Below, piece after piece: positions 8,594 through 17,860 of a stretch of 64,000 nt of DNA. The DNA lies in the NCBI RefSeq assembly GCF_024158035.1, contig NZ_JAMZEK010000001.1, positions 592,001 through 656,000 on the forward strand, in the 5' to 3' direction. Each line of letters starts with the position of its first letter. Position 1 is the stretch's first letter. A program made the translations under genes and the position numbers. This DNA is from Dyella lutea (GTDB taxonomy: Bacteria > Pseudomonadota > Gammaproteobacteria > Xanthomonadales > Rhodanobacteraceae). The notes beneath the pieces are model-generated. The model did no database searches. It saw only the letters and a program-made list of their open reading frames with translations, and was not told the origin of the DNA.

Positions 8594-9655
8594 TCAGTCC
8601 GCGCGCTTGCGCGGCACGGCACCGCGCGGCGGCGCGGTGGAGCCGCGCACCACCAGCTCGGGCACGAAGCCCTCGTTGGCCGGTGGCGGCGTGTCCTCGC
8701 CGGCCTCGCGATGGGCCAGTTCGTCCATCAACCGCAGCGCGGCGTGGCGGGCGATCTCGCGGGTGGACTGGCGTGCCGTGGTCAGCGCCGGCCAGGCCTG
8801 CTTGGAGAACGGGTTGTCCTCGAAGCCGGCGATGGAGAGATCCCACGGCACGTCCAGCCCGGTCGAGCGCGCCGCGGCCAGCACGCCGGCGGCGATCTCG
8901 TCGTTGCTGCCGAAGATCGCGGTGGGCGGCTCCTTCAGCGTGAACAGCTTGCGCGCGCCGCGGAAGCCGTCGTCGAAGGCGTAGCGACCGGGCAGCACCA
9001 GCTTCCTGTTGAGCGGGATGCCGTAGTCCTTCAGCGCATCGGCGTAGCCCTGGTAACGCTCCGGGCTGGAGCGGTGGTGCGGCTCGCCCCACAGGAAACC
9101 GATGCGCGTGTGGCCGAGCTGGATCAGGTGCTCGGTGATCGCATAGGCCGCGTCGCGGTCGTCCACGTAGACGCAGGGGTAGCCGTCCCGCGGGTCCTCG
9201 CGTGAGGCGATGATGCGCACGAAGGCCACATCGTGTTCCTTCAGCGTGGCGATCAGCTCCGCCTGCTCGGACATCGGCGGCGCCAGCACCAGCCCGGCCA
9301 GTCGCGCGCGCTTGACCAGCGACACCAGTTCGTCCGCCAGGTGCGGCGAGCTGGCGTCGCAGGGATGGATCTGCAACCCGAAGCCGCGCTCGCGGCAGGC
9401 CGACAGCACGCCTTCCTGCAGGCTGATCACGTAGTGCGCGTTCGGGTTGTCGTAGACCAGGCCGATCGCGTAGGAGTGCGCCGCGCGCAGGCTGCGCGCG
9501 GACAGGTTGGGGCGATAGCCCAACGCCTCCACCGCGCGCTCCACCTTCTGCCGGGTGTCGGCGCGCACGGACGCCTCCTGGTTGATCACCCGCGAGACGG
9601 TCTTCAGCGAGACTCCGGCCCGCTTGGCGACGTCTTTGATGGTGGCATGGCGCAA
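8594..9655 (-). CDS. nagR: LacI-family transcriptional regulator of GlcNAc genes
   Basis: A 353-residue LacI-type repressor. The N-terminal helix-turn-helix is ATIKDVAKRAGVSLKTVSRV (residues 4-23), followed by the hinge helix region around NLSARSLRAAHS and a periplasmic-binding-protein-like sensor domain to about residue 335. Its position between the transporter and the deaminase, plus perfect palindromes of LacI type upstream of nagP and the glucokinase gene, indicate a local repressor relieved by GlcNAc-6-phosphate or a related ligand. The ligand is inferred from related systems. Xanthomonas literature names the LacI member NagQ or NagR, so the symbol is approximate. Confidence 0.85.
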   Translation of the reverse strand: MRHATIKDVAKRAGVSLKTVSRVINQEASVRADTRQKVERAVEALGYRPNLSARSLRAAHSYAIGLVYDNPNAHYVISLQEGVLSACRERGFGLQIHPCDASSPHLADELVSLVKRARLAGLVLAPPMSEQAELIATLKEHDVAFVRIIASREDPRDGYPCVYVDDRDAAYAITEHLIQLGHTRIGFLWGEPHHRSSPERYQGYADALKDYGIPLNRKLVLPGRYAFDDGFRGARKLFTLKEPPTAIFGSNDEIAAGVLAAARSTGLDVPWDLSIAGFEDNPFSKQAWPALTTARQSTREIARHAALRLMDELAHREAGEDTPPPANEGFVPELVVRGSTAPPRGAVPRKRAD

Positions 9656-9744
9656 CGCGGGACACTCCTGGCAGGGGGCGACGCATCGTAGCCCACCCGG
9701 CCCGGCCGGTGGCGGATGCGAGGGGTGCCGCCGTCATCGCGATC

Positions 9745-11034
9745 TCAGCCGGCGTGCTGGCCGACGCGATGTCCGCGCAGGCCGTAGAACAGGATGTACA
9801 GGTAGCACGGCACCATCAGCAGCACGAAGGCGAGCTGGAAATCGATGTGCAGCTTCAGATGCGCAAAGGCCTGCGGCAGGATCGCGCCGCCGGCGATACC
9901 CATGATCATCCAGGCCGAACCGGCCTCGGTGTGCCGCCCCAGGCCGTTGATCGCCAGCGGGAAGATCGCTGGCCACATCATGGCGTTGGCAAAGCCGAGC
10001 GCGGCCACGAAACCCACCGAGATATAGCCGGAGGTGGCATAGGCGCCCAGGCAGAACAACACGCCGAGCAACGCCGACACCGCCAGGTAGCGCTGCTGGC
10101 TGATGAGGCGCGGGATCAGCACCAGTCCAGCCAGGTAGCCCACCAGCATCGCGCCCAGGGTGAAGGCGGTGAAGAACTTGGTCTGGTCCAGCGGCAAGTG
10201 GAAGCTGGCGCCGTAGGTGCCGATCGCATCGCCGGCCATCACCTCCACGCCGACGTAGAGGAACAGGCACAGCACGCCCAGCCACAGATGCAGAAAACTG
10301 AAGAGGCTGCCGTCGCGGTGGCCGATCGCCGCCTCGGCATTCGCGCCGGAGGGCTTGATCTCCGGCAGCGAGGAGAACGCGATCCAGATCGCCAGCAGCA
10401 CCAGCAGGCCGGCCATCACCAGGTAGGGCAGGTGCACCTTGCTGGCGAAGGCGTTCAGCAGCGCCTCGCGGGCTTCCGGGGTCGGCGCCGCCTTGACCTG
10501 GGCGTCGATGTTGTCGATGCCGCTCAGCACCAGCGCGCCGATTACGAACGGCGCCGCAATGCCGGCGATCTTGTTGCAGATGCCCATGAAGGCAATGCGC
10601 TGCGCCGCGCTCTCGATCGGGCCGAGGATGGAGATGTACGGATTGGACGCGGTCTGCAGCATCGACAGGCCGGCGCCGATCACGAACAGGCCGGTCAGTG
10701 CACCCGGATAGATGCGCATGGTGGTGAACTGGCCGAACGTCGCCGCGCCGACCGCCATCACGAACAGGCCCGCAGCGATGCCCTTCTTCATGCCGATGCG
10801 CCGGAGCACGGCCGACGAGGGAAGCGAGAAGACGAGATAGGAGATGTAGAACGCGAACGGCACCAGGAAGGCGTTCACGTCGTCGAGGTTGAAGGCCAGC
10901 TTGACGAAGGTGATCAGCGGCCCGTTGAGCCAGGTGACGAAGCCGAAGATGAAGAACAGCACGCCGATGATGATCATCGGCCCGAGCGTGGAGCGGCCGG
11001 CCATCGGCGCGGCGTCGAGCGTGGTGGACGACAT
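9745..11034 (-). CDS. nagP: FucP-family MFS sugar transporter, probably GlcNAc
   Basis: A 429-residue major facilitator with about twelve membrane segments, of the glucose/galactose/fucose-H+ symporter (FucP) branch: FFIFGFVTWLNGPLITFVK near the N-terminus, LFVIGAGLSMLQTASNPYIS in the middle, and ALGFANAMMWPAIFPLAING in the C-terminal half are characteristic. In Xanthomonadales and Alteromonadales nag loci this subfamily imports GlcNAc across the inner membrane. A GGGGAG ribosome site precedes the start. It leads the minus-strand nag operon, and an imperfect LacI-type operator lies about 100 bases upstream. Confidence 0.88.
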   Translation of the reverse strand: MSSTTLDAAPMAGRSTLGPMIIIGVLFFIFGFVTWLNGPLITFVKLAFNLDDVNAFLVPFAFYISYLVFSLPSSAVLRRIGMKKGIAAGLFVMAVGAATFGQFTTMRIYPGALTGLFVIGAGLSMLQTASNPYISILGPIESAAQRIAFMGICNKIAGIAAPFVIGALVLSGIDNIDAQVKAAPTPEAREALLNAFASKVHLPYLVMAGLLVLLAIWIAFSSLPEIKPSGANAEAAIGHRDGSLFSFLHLWLGVLCLFLYVGVEVMAGDAIGTYGASFHLPLDQTKFFTAFTLGAMLVGYLAGLVLIPRLISQQRYLAVSALLGVLFCLGAYATSGYISVGFVAALGFANAMMWPAIFPLAINGLGRHTEAGSAWMIMGIAGGAILPQAFAHLKLHIDFQLAFVLLMVPCYLYILFYGLRGHRVGQHAG

Positions 11035-11129
11035 GCGGAACTCCCCGGAACGGTCTGCAACGGCGTGGTGGATGGTCGGGCGATGCTCCCCGGCTTCGCC
11101 TTTCCCAGGCTCGCTTTATGGACGTCCAT

Positions 11130-11143
11130 GGCCAACGTTGTCA
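11130..11143. promoter_or_regulatory. imperfect LacI-type operator upstream of nagP
   Basis: GGCCAACGTTGTCA keeps the AACGTT core and the right arm GTCA of the perfect site at 11377 but has a degraded left arm. It lies 96 bases upstream of the nagP start codon, where a repressor site would be expected. Confidence 0.45.
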
Positions 11144-11376
11144 ATCGGCTCCGACGGATCGTGTCGTGGCGAAGATGACCCGTCCGGCGCGCTGTCGGAC
11201 GCCTGTCCACGCCTGCGAGTGATGCGATGCGGCAGCTCCATTTTGTGAGCCATGCCGCCGAAAACCCGCCTTTTCATGCGCCCCAAGAGTCCGCTGGGGG
11301 TGTCCGGTCAGCCGCCCGTCGGATGGGCTTGTTGCGTCGCGCCATCGATCCCCTCGACCGTGTCGAAGGAAATGGT

Positions 11377-11390
11377 TGACAACGTTGTCA
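11377..11390. promoter_or_regulatory. perfect LacI-type operator palindrome
   Basis: TGACAACGTTGTCA is a perfect 14-base palindrome with the central CG step typical of LacI-family operators. It lies 127 bases before the most likely glucokinase start. It is consistent with binding by the LacI regulator encoded at 8594-9655; binding is inferred. Confidence 0.65.
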
Positions 11391-11503
11391 CGCCGTAGAC
11401 ACACTCGGTCGCTATGGGGTCCCACGGGCGCTTGCCGCCAGGGACCGGAGGGAACACGGGGGAATCCGGCGTGGCGGACGTGGCGGGACAAAGCGCAGCA
11501 ACG

Positions 11504-12508
11504 ATGATGGCGGGCGCCACGCGACCGTTCCTGGCAGCCGACGTGGGCGGAACCCACGCCCGCATCGGCCTGGTCAGTCGCACGCCCGGCACCGCGCAGC
11601 CGGTGCAGGTGCATGCCTACCACCGCTACGCCTGTGCGGACTGGCCCAGCCTGACCGCGGTGCTGGAAGACTTCGTCACCCACCTCGCACCGACGGCGCC
11701 GATCGAGCAGTGCGCGGTGGCCAGTGCCGGCTACGTGCTGGGCGACGCCATCGTCAATGACAACCTGCCATGGCCGGTGTCGATCCGCGAGATCCGCGAG
11801 CGGCTCGGACTGGCGCGGCTGGCGGTGGTCAACGATTTCGAGGCGGTCGCTTTCGCCACCCAGTTCCTCACCCGCGCCGACACCATCGGCGTGATCGACA
11901 ACACCGCGCCGGCCGCGCCGGGTCCGGTGCTGGTGATGGGGCCGGGTACCGGGCTGGGTTCGGCGGTGCTGCTGCCGGGGCCGCAGGGTCCGACCGTGCT
12001 GGCCACCGAGGCCGGGCAGATCGCGCTGGCGCCGGGCAACGAGCGCGAGATCGCGATCCTGCGCATCCTCGCCCGCGAGCGTTCGCACGTGTCGTTCGAG
12101 CACGCGCTGTCCGGCCCGGGCCTGCTCAATCTCTACCAGGCGCTGTGCGAGCTGGAAGGCCGCGAGCCGACCCTGGCGCGCCCGGCCGACATCACCCGCG
12201 CCGCGCTGGATCGCAGCGACGCGCACGCGGTGGAAGCACTGGAGGTGTTCTGCGGGCTGCTCGGCAGTTTCGTCGGCGATCTGGTCCTGCTGTACGGCGC
12301 ACGCGGGGGCGTGTTCCTGGCCGGCGGGATCCTGCCGCAGATCCGCGAGCTGCTGCTGACCAGCTCGTTCGCCACGCGGTTCTTCAACAAGGGCGTGATG
12401 CACGCCTACCTGCAACAGGTTCCGGTTCGCCTGATGGAGCACGGCCAGCACGGCGTGATCGGCGCGGCGGGACTGTACCTGGAGGGTCATTCGGCGACGG
12501 AGTGCTGA
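11504..12508 (+). CDS. glucokinase family sugar kinase, probably acting on GlcNAc or glucose
   Basis: A 334-residue kinase of the Glk family (not ROK). FLAADVGGTHARIGLV is the N-terminal phosphate-binding motif, VVNDFEAVAFATQ carries the catalytic Asp region, VMGPGTGLGSAVL is the second phosphate loop, and ARGGVFLAGGILPQI is the C-terminal adenosine motif. In this locus it most likely makes GlcNAc-6-phosphate for NagA (a NagK-II role) or phosphorylates glucose; sequence alone does not decide. Start is uncertain: ATG codons at 11504 and 11507 fit the family N-terminus, but the frame is open from 11414. It is the first plus-strand gene after the perfect operator. Confidence 0.85.
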   Translation: MMAGATRPFLAADVGGTHARIGLVSRTPGTAQPVQVHAYHRYACADWPSLTAVLEDFVTHLAPTAPIEQCAVASAGYVLGDAIVNDNLPWPVSIREIRERLGLARLAVVNDFEAVAFATQFLTRADTIGVIDNTAPAAPGPVLVMGPGTGLGSAVLLPGPQGPTVLATEAGQIALAPGNEREIAILRILARERSHVSFEHALSGPGLLNLYQALCELEGREPTLARPADITRAALDRSDAHAVEALEVFCGLLGSFVGDLVLLYGARGGVFLAGGILPQIRELLLTSSFATRFFNKGVMHAYLQQVPVRLMEHGQHGVIGAAGLYLEGHSATEC

Positions 12509-12647
12509 GCACGTCGTCGCCCTGGTTCCGGTTTCGCAACACCCACGATGCAGTAGTTCCACGTCAACGGGCGCAAGCCCAGCAACTTCACCGGCCGCGG
12601 CTTCCCGTTAGAGGACCGTCGCCGAATGGCTCTGAGGGGAGGACACC

Positions 12648-15344
12648 ATGTCACATCGCAAGACGCTGTTAGCCGCGAGCATCATCGCCAGCCTGTGCAT
12701 CGGCGGAACACTGCAGGCGCAGGATGCCAACCAGAACACCACGACGCACAAAGAGAAGGTGAAGCAGCTCGCTGCCATCACCGTCACCGGCATCCGTGAC
12801 AGCGAGGCCGAGTCGCTCGCGCTGAAGAAGGATGCGAATTCGCACGTCGAGATCGTCACCGCCGAGGATATCGGCAAGCTGCCAGCCAAGAACGTGGCCG
12901 ATACGCTGCAGCGCCTGCCCGGCGTGAACATCAGCTCGTCCAGCGCCAGCGAGGGCGGCTTCGACGAAAGCGACCGCGTCAGTCTGCGCGGCACCGCGCC
13001 CAGCCTGACCCAGACCCTGGTCAACGGCCACACCATCGGCACCGGAGACTGGTTCGTGCTGAGCCAGGTGCAGACCGTGGGCCGCAGCGTCAGCTACAGC
13101 CTGCTGCCGTCCGAAGTGGTCAGCGAAGTGGTGGTGCACAAGACCTCTGAAGCCAGCATTGTCGAGGGTGGCGCTGCCGGTTCGGTCGACATCATCACCC
13201 GCAAGCCGCTCGAGTTCGCCAAGCCGGTCACCGCCGAGGCGTCGATCGGCGCTGTCTACTCCGACCTGCCCAGCGACACCAAGCCGCAGTTCAGTGGCCT
13301 GTTCAACTGGAAGAACGACGCCAATACCATGGGCGTGATGGTGCAGGGCTTCTACGAGAAGCGCAGCCTGCAGCGCAACGGCCAGGAGGTGGTCGGCGGC
13401 TATGGCACCACCACGGTCAACGGCCAGACGGTCTACTACCCGAACGAGATCGGTGCCGTGCTGTTCACCCAGCAGCGCGAGCGCAAGGGCGGCGTGATCG
13501 ACTTCGAGGTCAAGCCGACCGACAACCTCACCCTCGACCTGAGCGGCTTCTATTCCAAGCTCAAGGCCGACAACTACAACCGCAACTACATGATGTGGGC
13601 CAGCAACGCCCTGGCCAACGGCGGCGTACTTACCGCCAACTCGATCCAGAACAACGTGGTCACCAGCGGTTCGATCGCCGGCGGCACGGGCGCCTACGGC
13701 GTGTACGACCAGATCTCCCGCCCCGGCGCCGCGTCGGAGTCGAAGTACCTCACCCTCGACGCCGACTGGCGCGTCACCGACCACCTCGACCTGAAGGGCC
13801 AGGTCGGTACCACCCGTGGCACGGGCCAGAGTCCGACGCAGGACGTGATCGAACTCGGCACGGCCGTTGGCGCCGGTTCCAGCTGGAACATGAACGGCAT
13901 CGGCAAGCCGATCGACTGGACCCTGGGCGGCGACAACAGCTCGCCGTCCGGCATCTACCCGCAGGCCGGCTGGATCTTCGGTGGCCAGGGCATCAAGGTG
14001 AAGGACAAGGAGGACTGGGCACAGTTCGACGGCGAGCTCGACTTCGACGACGGTGCGCTCACCTCGTTGCAGTTCGGTGCCCGCTACGCCAAGCACGAGC
14101 GCAGCAACCCGTTCGAGGTGGCGCAGGGTCCGAACTGGGCATCCGACTGGCAGAATCCGGCGGCCTATCCGACCGATCACCAGAACTACCCCGGCGACTT
14201 CAACAGCACCGTCGGTGGCAGCTTCCCGACGGATATCTGGTACTACACGCCGGGCCAATTGGCCCAGATCGATGCGAAGTTCGCCAACCGCGATCCGGTC
14301 GGCCGCTTCTACTTCAACGACATCTACAAGGTGCAGGAAAAGGACACGGCGGCCTATGCGCAGCTGAACTTCGAGTCCGGCATCGCCAGCGGCAACGTCG
14401 GCGTGCGCTACGTCAAGACCAAGGAAGACATCGGTTACACCAGCACCGCTCCCGACGCGCTGGCCTCCACGGTGACCGGCCCGATCACCGGTTCGGCCTT
14501 CGGCGACTACTACTGGAACACGTACCGCCACAGTTACAGCAAGTTCCTGCCGAGCGCCAACCTGAAGTTCAACCTCGACGACCAATGGGTGGCCCGCTTC
14601 GCTGCGTCGCAGACGATGACCCGTCCGGACTACTCGGCGCTGGCCGGCTCGGTATCCGCCGACGACCTGACCCACACCGGCAGTGGCGGCAATCCGCAGC
14701 TCCGGCCGCTGATCTCGACCAACTTCGATGCGGCGGTCGAGTGGTACTTCGCTCCGCGCGGACTGCTGTCGGCGGGCGTCTATGCGATGAACCTGAAGGA
14801 CTACATCAACTTCGGCAACGAGGTACGCAGCTTCAAGGACATGCAGGCCAGTCAGACCGCCGGCCACGACGTGTACTCGGACTACCTCATCAGCGTACCG
14901 AAGAACGTCAACGGCCAGGTCCGCGGCGTGGAGCTCAACTACATCCAGCCGATCGGCGACAACTTCGGCGTGCAGGCGAACTACACCTATGCCGACGGTC
15001 ACGCCAGCGGCAACAAGCCGCTGCAGGGCACCTCGAAGAACACCTACAACGTGTCGGGCTACTTCGAGAACAAGCGCTTCAACGCCCGCATCAGCTACAC
15101 CTACCGCTCGCAGTTCTACGCCGGCGTAAGCCGCACCGACACCTACTTCCAGCAGGGCATCGGCAACCTGGCGGCTTCGTTCGGTGTGCAGCTGACCGAT
15201 TACATGTCGCTGTCGCTCGATGCGATGAACCTCAACAACCCGAAGCTGAAGTACTTCACCAAGAACGATGTCTACGGCAAGCAGCCGTACGCGTTCTACG
15301 TGAATGGCCGGCAGTACTACCTCAACCTGCGCTTCAAGCTCTGA
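12648..15344 (+). CDS. TonB-dependent outer-membrane receptor of the nag locus
   Basis: An 898-residue TonB-dependent receptor. Signal peptide about 1-27 (ending LQA-QD), TonB-box-like AAITVTG near residue 40, plug domain with LPAKNVADTLQRLPGVNIS and GGAAGSVDIITRKPLEF, then a long beta-barrel ending in an aromatic/hydrophobic strand YYLNLRFKL. The N-terminal style is that of the Xanthomonas and Caulobacter carbohydrate receptors. By context it probably imports chito-oligosaccharides or GlcNAc glycans across the outer membrane; substrate is inferred. GAGGGGAGGAC just before the ATG is a strong ribosome site. A terminator follows at 15440. Confidence 0.88.
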   Translation: MSHRKTLLAASIIASLCIGGTLQAQDANQNTTTHKEKVKQLAAITVTGIRDSEAESLALKKDANSHVEIVTAEDIGKLPAKNVADTLQRLPGVNISSSSASEGGFDESDRVSLRGTAPSLTQTLVNGHTIGTGDWFVLSQVQTVGRSVSYSLLPSEVVSEVVVHKTSEASIVEGGAAGSVDIITRKPLEFAKPVTAEASIGAVYSDLPSDTKPQFSGLFNWKNDANTMGVMVQGFYEKRSLQRNGQEVVGGYGTTTVNGQTVYYPNEIGAVLFTQQRERKGGVIDFEVKPTDNLTLDLSGFYSKLKADNYNRNYMMWASNALANGGVLTANSIQNNVVTSGSIAGGTGAYGVYDQISRPGAASESKYLTLDADWRVTDHLDLKGQVGTTRGTGQSPTQDVIELGTAVGAGSSWNMNGIGKPIDWTLGGDNSSPSGIYPQAGWIFGGQGIKVKDKEDWAQFDGELDFDDGALTSLQFGARYAKHERSNPFEVAQGPNWASDWQNPAAYPTDHQNYPGDFNSTVGGSFPTDIWYYTPGQLAQIDAKFANRDPVGRFYFNDIYKVQEKDTAAYAQLNFESGIASGNVGVRYVKTKEDIGYTSTAPDALASTVTGPITGSAFGDYYWNTYRHSYSKFLPSANLKFNLDDQWVARFAASQTMTRPDYSALAGSVSADDLTHTGSGGNPQLRPLISTNFDAAVEWYFAPRGLLSAGVYAMNLKDYINFGNEVRSFKDMQASQTAGHDVYSDYLISVPKNVNGQVRGVELNYIQPIGDNFGVQANYTYADGHASGNKPLQGTSKNTYNVSGYFENKRFNARISYTYRSQFYAGVSRTDTYFQQGIGNLAASFGVQLTDYMSLSLDAMNLNNPKLKYFTKNDVYGKQPYAFYVNGRQYYLNLRFKL

Positions 15345-15439
15345 CCTGTCCAGCGCGGCATCGCCTCGACCCCGATGTCGCGAAGGACCCCGGCCATGGA
15401 TGGCCGCCTCCCTTTAGAAGAGTTTCTTTCTACTCCCCG

Positions 15440-15468
15440 CGGGTCCGATCTTCGGGCCCGTTTTTTTT
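15440..15468 (+). terminator. factor-independent terminator after the nag TonB receptor
   Basis: CGGGTCC/GGGCCCG stem of seven pairs (one T-G) with a seven-base loop (15440-15460), followed directly by eight T residues. It would cap transcripts from the glucokinase-receptor unit, so that the hexosaminidase gene 46 bases later relies on read-through or its own promoter. Confidence 0.85.
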
Positions 15469-15514
15469 GAACTGCGTGGCAGCATGCCGGTTGCCACCGT
15501 CGCAGGAGTGATCG

Positions 15515-17860
15515 ATGCCCCTCCGTCCGACCCTGATCCGCCTGGCCCTGGTCGTCGCCGGTTCGCTCGTGGCGGCGTGCTCGCCGACCACCGCAACCCG
15601 TCCCGCCGCCTCGGTCGCCGCGACGCCGCCGACCCGCGCCGTGCCGCCGCTGTCGCTGATCCCGCGGGTCGCGTCCCTGCAGCGCGCGTCGGGCAGCTTC
15701 GTGCTCCGTTCCGGTGACGCGCTGGGCGTACCCGACGGCGATCGGGCCGCTGCCGGTGCCGCGCAATGGCTGGCAAAGAGGGTGCAGGCCAGCCGTGGAC
15801 TTGCGCTGCCATTGGCGACAGATGGCCATGTCGCCGCGGTGCGTTTCGTGCGCGACGGATCGATCGCCGCCGATGAGGGCTATCGCCTGCGGATCGCGCC
15901 GGACGGCGTGCAGATCCGCGCGCGCACCGACGCCGGCCTGTTCTACGGCGCAGTCACGCTGTGGCAGGTGCTCACGTCGGTGCCGGCCGGCGCGCCGCTG
16001 CCGGCGCTGACCATCGATGACGCGCCGCGCTTCGCCTGGCGTGGCCTGATGCTCGACTCCGCGCGCCACATGCAGACGCCGGACGAGATCCGCACGCTGA
16101 TCGAGCAGATGGCCGAGCACAAGCTCAATGTGCTGCACTGGCATCTGGTCGACGACCAGGGCTGGCGCATCCCGATCAAGCGCTATCCCGAGTTCACCCG
16201 CATCGGCGCCTGGCGCACGCCGCCCGACGCCGGCCACGACGGCGAGCCGAAGCGTTACGGCGGCTTCTACACGCGGGCGCAGATCCGCGCACTGGTCGCC
16301 TACGCCGCGGCCCGCCACATCACCGTGGTGCCGGAGATCGACCTGCCGGGCCATGCCACCGCGGCGGTGGCTTCGTATCCGCGCCTGGGCGTCACCGGCA
16401 AGCGGCCGAAGGTGTCGGTCGACTGGGGGGTCAACACCACGCTGTACAACCCGAGTCCAGCGACCGTGCGCTTCATGGAGCACGTGCTGGACGAGGTGAT
16501 GGCGCTGTTTCCCTCGCACTACATCCACCTGGGCGGCGACGAGGCGGTGAAGGACCAGTGGCAGGCCTCGCCGACGGTGCAGGCCCAGCGCAAGCGCCTC
16601 GGCCTGGCCAGTGACGACGGGCTGCAGAGCTGGTTCATGAACCAGCTCGGTACCTACCTCGGCGCCCACGGCCGCCGCATGATCGGCTGGGACGAGATTC
16701 TCGAAGGCGGCGTACCCGGCGACGCGGTGGTGATGTCCTGGCGTGGCAGCAAGGGGGCCGTGGAGGCGGCGGGCAAGGGGCACGACGTGATCCTGTCGCC
16801 GGCGCCGGACCTGTACTTCGACCAGTTGCAGAGCGACCGCGCCGACGAGACCACCGGTCGCATCCCGGTGAAGTCGCTCGCCGACATCTACGCCTTCGAG
16901 CCGGTGCCCAAGCAGCTGGATGCGACCGAAGCGACCTACGTGCTGGGTGCGCAGGCCAACGTGTGGACCGAGCACATGCCGAGCTTCGCCCACGTCGAGC
17001 ACGCGGTGTTCCCGCGGCTGGACGCGCTGGCGGAGGCGACCTGGACCGCGCCGGCCCGTCGCGACTGGCGCGACTTCCTCGCCCGCCTCCCGGCGCAGCT
17101 GGCCCGCTACCGCGCGGCCGGCATCGGTTATGCCGACAGTGCCTTCGCACCGGACATCGACGTGGACGCCGATGCCGCACTGGCTTCAGGTCGCACCCGC
17201 GTGACGCTGTCCAACCAGGCCAAGTACGGTACGTTGCGCTACACCGTCGACGGCAGCGCTCCCGATGCGCACGCGTCGGTCTACACCGCCCCGTTCGAGG
17301 TCAGCTTGCCGGTGACCGTGCGCGCCGCAGCCTACGCTGCCGATGGCAGCGTGCTCGGTGCGCCGCGCGGCCGCGTGATCGACCGCGCCGCGTTGCTCAC
17401 CCGCGGCACCACGTCGCTGGCGAACTGTCCGGGCAGCCCGTTCCGCCTGCGCGTGCAGCCGCTGCCCGACGTCACCTCGCTGTCGCCGGTGTACGAGCTG
17501 CCGCTGTTCAACCGTTGCCAGCAATGGACCGATGCACCGCTGGACGGCATCCACGGCCTGCACGTCGTGCTGCAGCGCCTGCCCAACAACTACGCGCTGG
17601 CGCACGAGGCCAAGCTGGTGGTGCAGCGTCCGCATGCCACGCCGTTCGGCGAGCTGGTGGTGTATCTGGACCGCTGCGATGGCGACGTGCTGAACCAATG
17701 GACCCTGCCGGACCCGTCGCGCGCGCCGCGCACACTGACGTTCAACGCGGCGATCACGCCGCCGCCGGGACGCCACACGCTGTGCTTCGCGCTGACCGCG
17801 CCGACCGACGGCCCGCTGTATGTCTTCGACCGGGTGCAACTGTTGGACGCCACGCGATGA
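15515..17860 (+). CDS. GH20 beta-N-acetylhexosaminidase, lipoprotein
   Basis: Predicted exo-beta-N-acetylhexosaminidase that releases GlcNAc from chito-oligosaccharides or glycans at the cell envelope. The 781-residue protein has a lipoprotein signal with lipobox LVAAC (Cys22), an N-terminal GH20b-type domain, and the TIM barrel from about residue 170 with FAWRGLMLDSARHMQ, HWHLVDDQGWRIPI and HLGGDEAVKDQW, which carries the catalytic Asp342-Glu343 pair for substrate-assisted catalysis. The C-terminal 200 residues are beta-rich (a CTVDGSAPDAHASVYTAP-like repeat region). AGGAG lies eight bases before the ATG. Its stop overlaps the ATG of the nagX remnant (ATGA). Xanthomonas homologues in nag loci are called NahA. 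Confidence 0.92.
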   Translation: MPLRPTLIRLALVVAGSLVAACSPTTATRPAASVAATPPTRAVPPLSLIPRVASLQRASGSFVLRSGDALGVPDGDRAAAGAAQWLAKRVQASRGLALPLATDGHVAAVRFVRDGSIAADEGYRLRIAPDGVQIRARTDAGLFYGAVTLWQVLTSVPAGAPLPALTIDDAPRFAWRGLMLDSARHMQTPDEIRTLIEQMAEHKLNVLHWHLVDDQGWRIPIKRYPEFTRIGAWRTPPDAGHDGEPKRYGGFYTRAQIRALVAYAAARHITVVPEIDLPGHATAAVASYPRLGVTGKRPKVSVDWGVNTTLYNPSPATVRFMEHVLDEVMALFPSHYIHLGGDEAVKDQWQASPTVQAQRKRLGLASDDGLQSWFMNQLGTYLGAHGRRMIGWDEILEGGVPGDAVVMSWRGSKGAVEAAGKGHDVILSPAPDLYFDQLQSDRADETTGRIPVKSLADIYAFEPVPKQLDATEATYVLGAQANVWTEHMPSFAHVEHAVFPRLDALAEATWTAPARRDWRDFLARLPAQLARYRAAGIGYADSAFAPDIDVDADAALASGRTRVTLSNQAKYGTLRYTVDGSAPDAHASVYTAPFEVSLPVTVRAAAYAADGSVLGAPRGRVIDRAALLTRGTTSLANCPGSPFRLRVQPLPDVTSLSPVYELPLFNRCQQWTDAPLDGIHGLHVVLQRLPNNYALAHEAKLVVQRPHATPFGELVVYLDRCDGDVLNQWTLPDPSRAPRTLTFNAAITPPPGRHTLCFALTAPTDGPLYVFDRVQLLDATR

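Larger units (their letters stand above)
11035..11503. other. 469-base divergent intergenic control region of the nag locus
   Basis: No gene is visible between nagP (minus) and the glucokinase start (plus). The stretch holds two LacI-type operator candidates, listed separately, and an inverted pair around 11320-11330 (GTCAGCCGCCCGTCGG area). The glucokinase frame is open through the right-hand part, from 11414, so an earlier start for that gene cannot be excluded. Confidence 0.6.

Noticed and set aside
12669-15002. 777-codon minus-strand frame over the nag TonB receptor
   Set aside because: Val/Arg/Gly-rich antiphase of a well-supported receptor gene.
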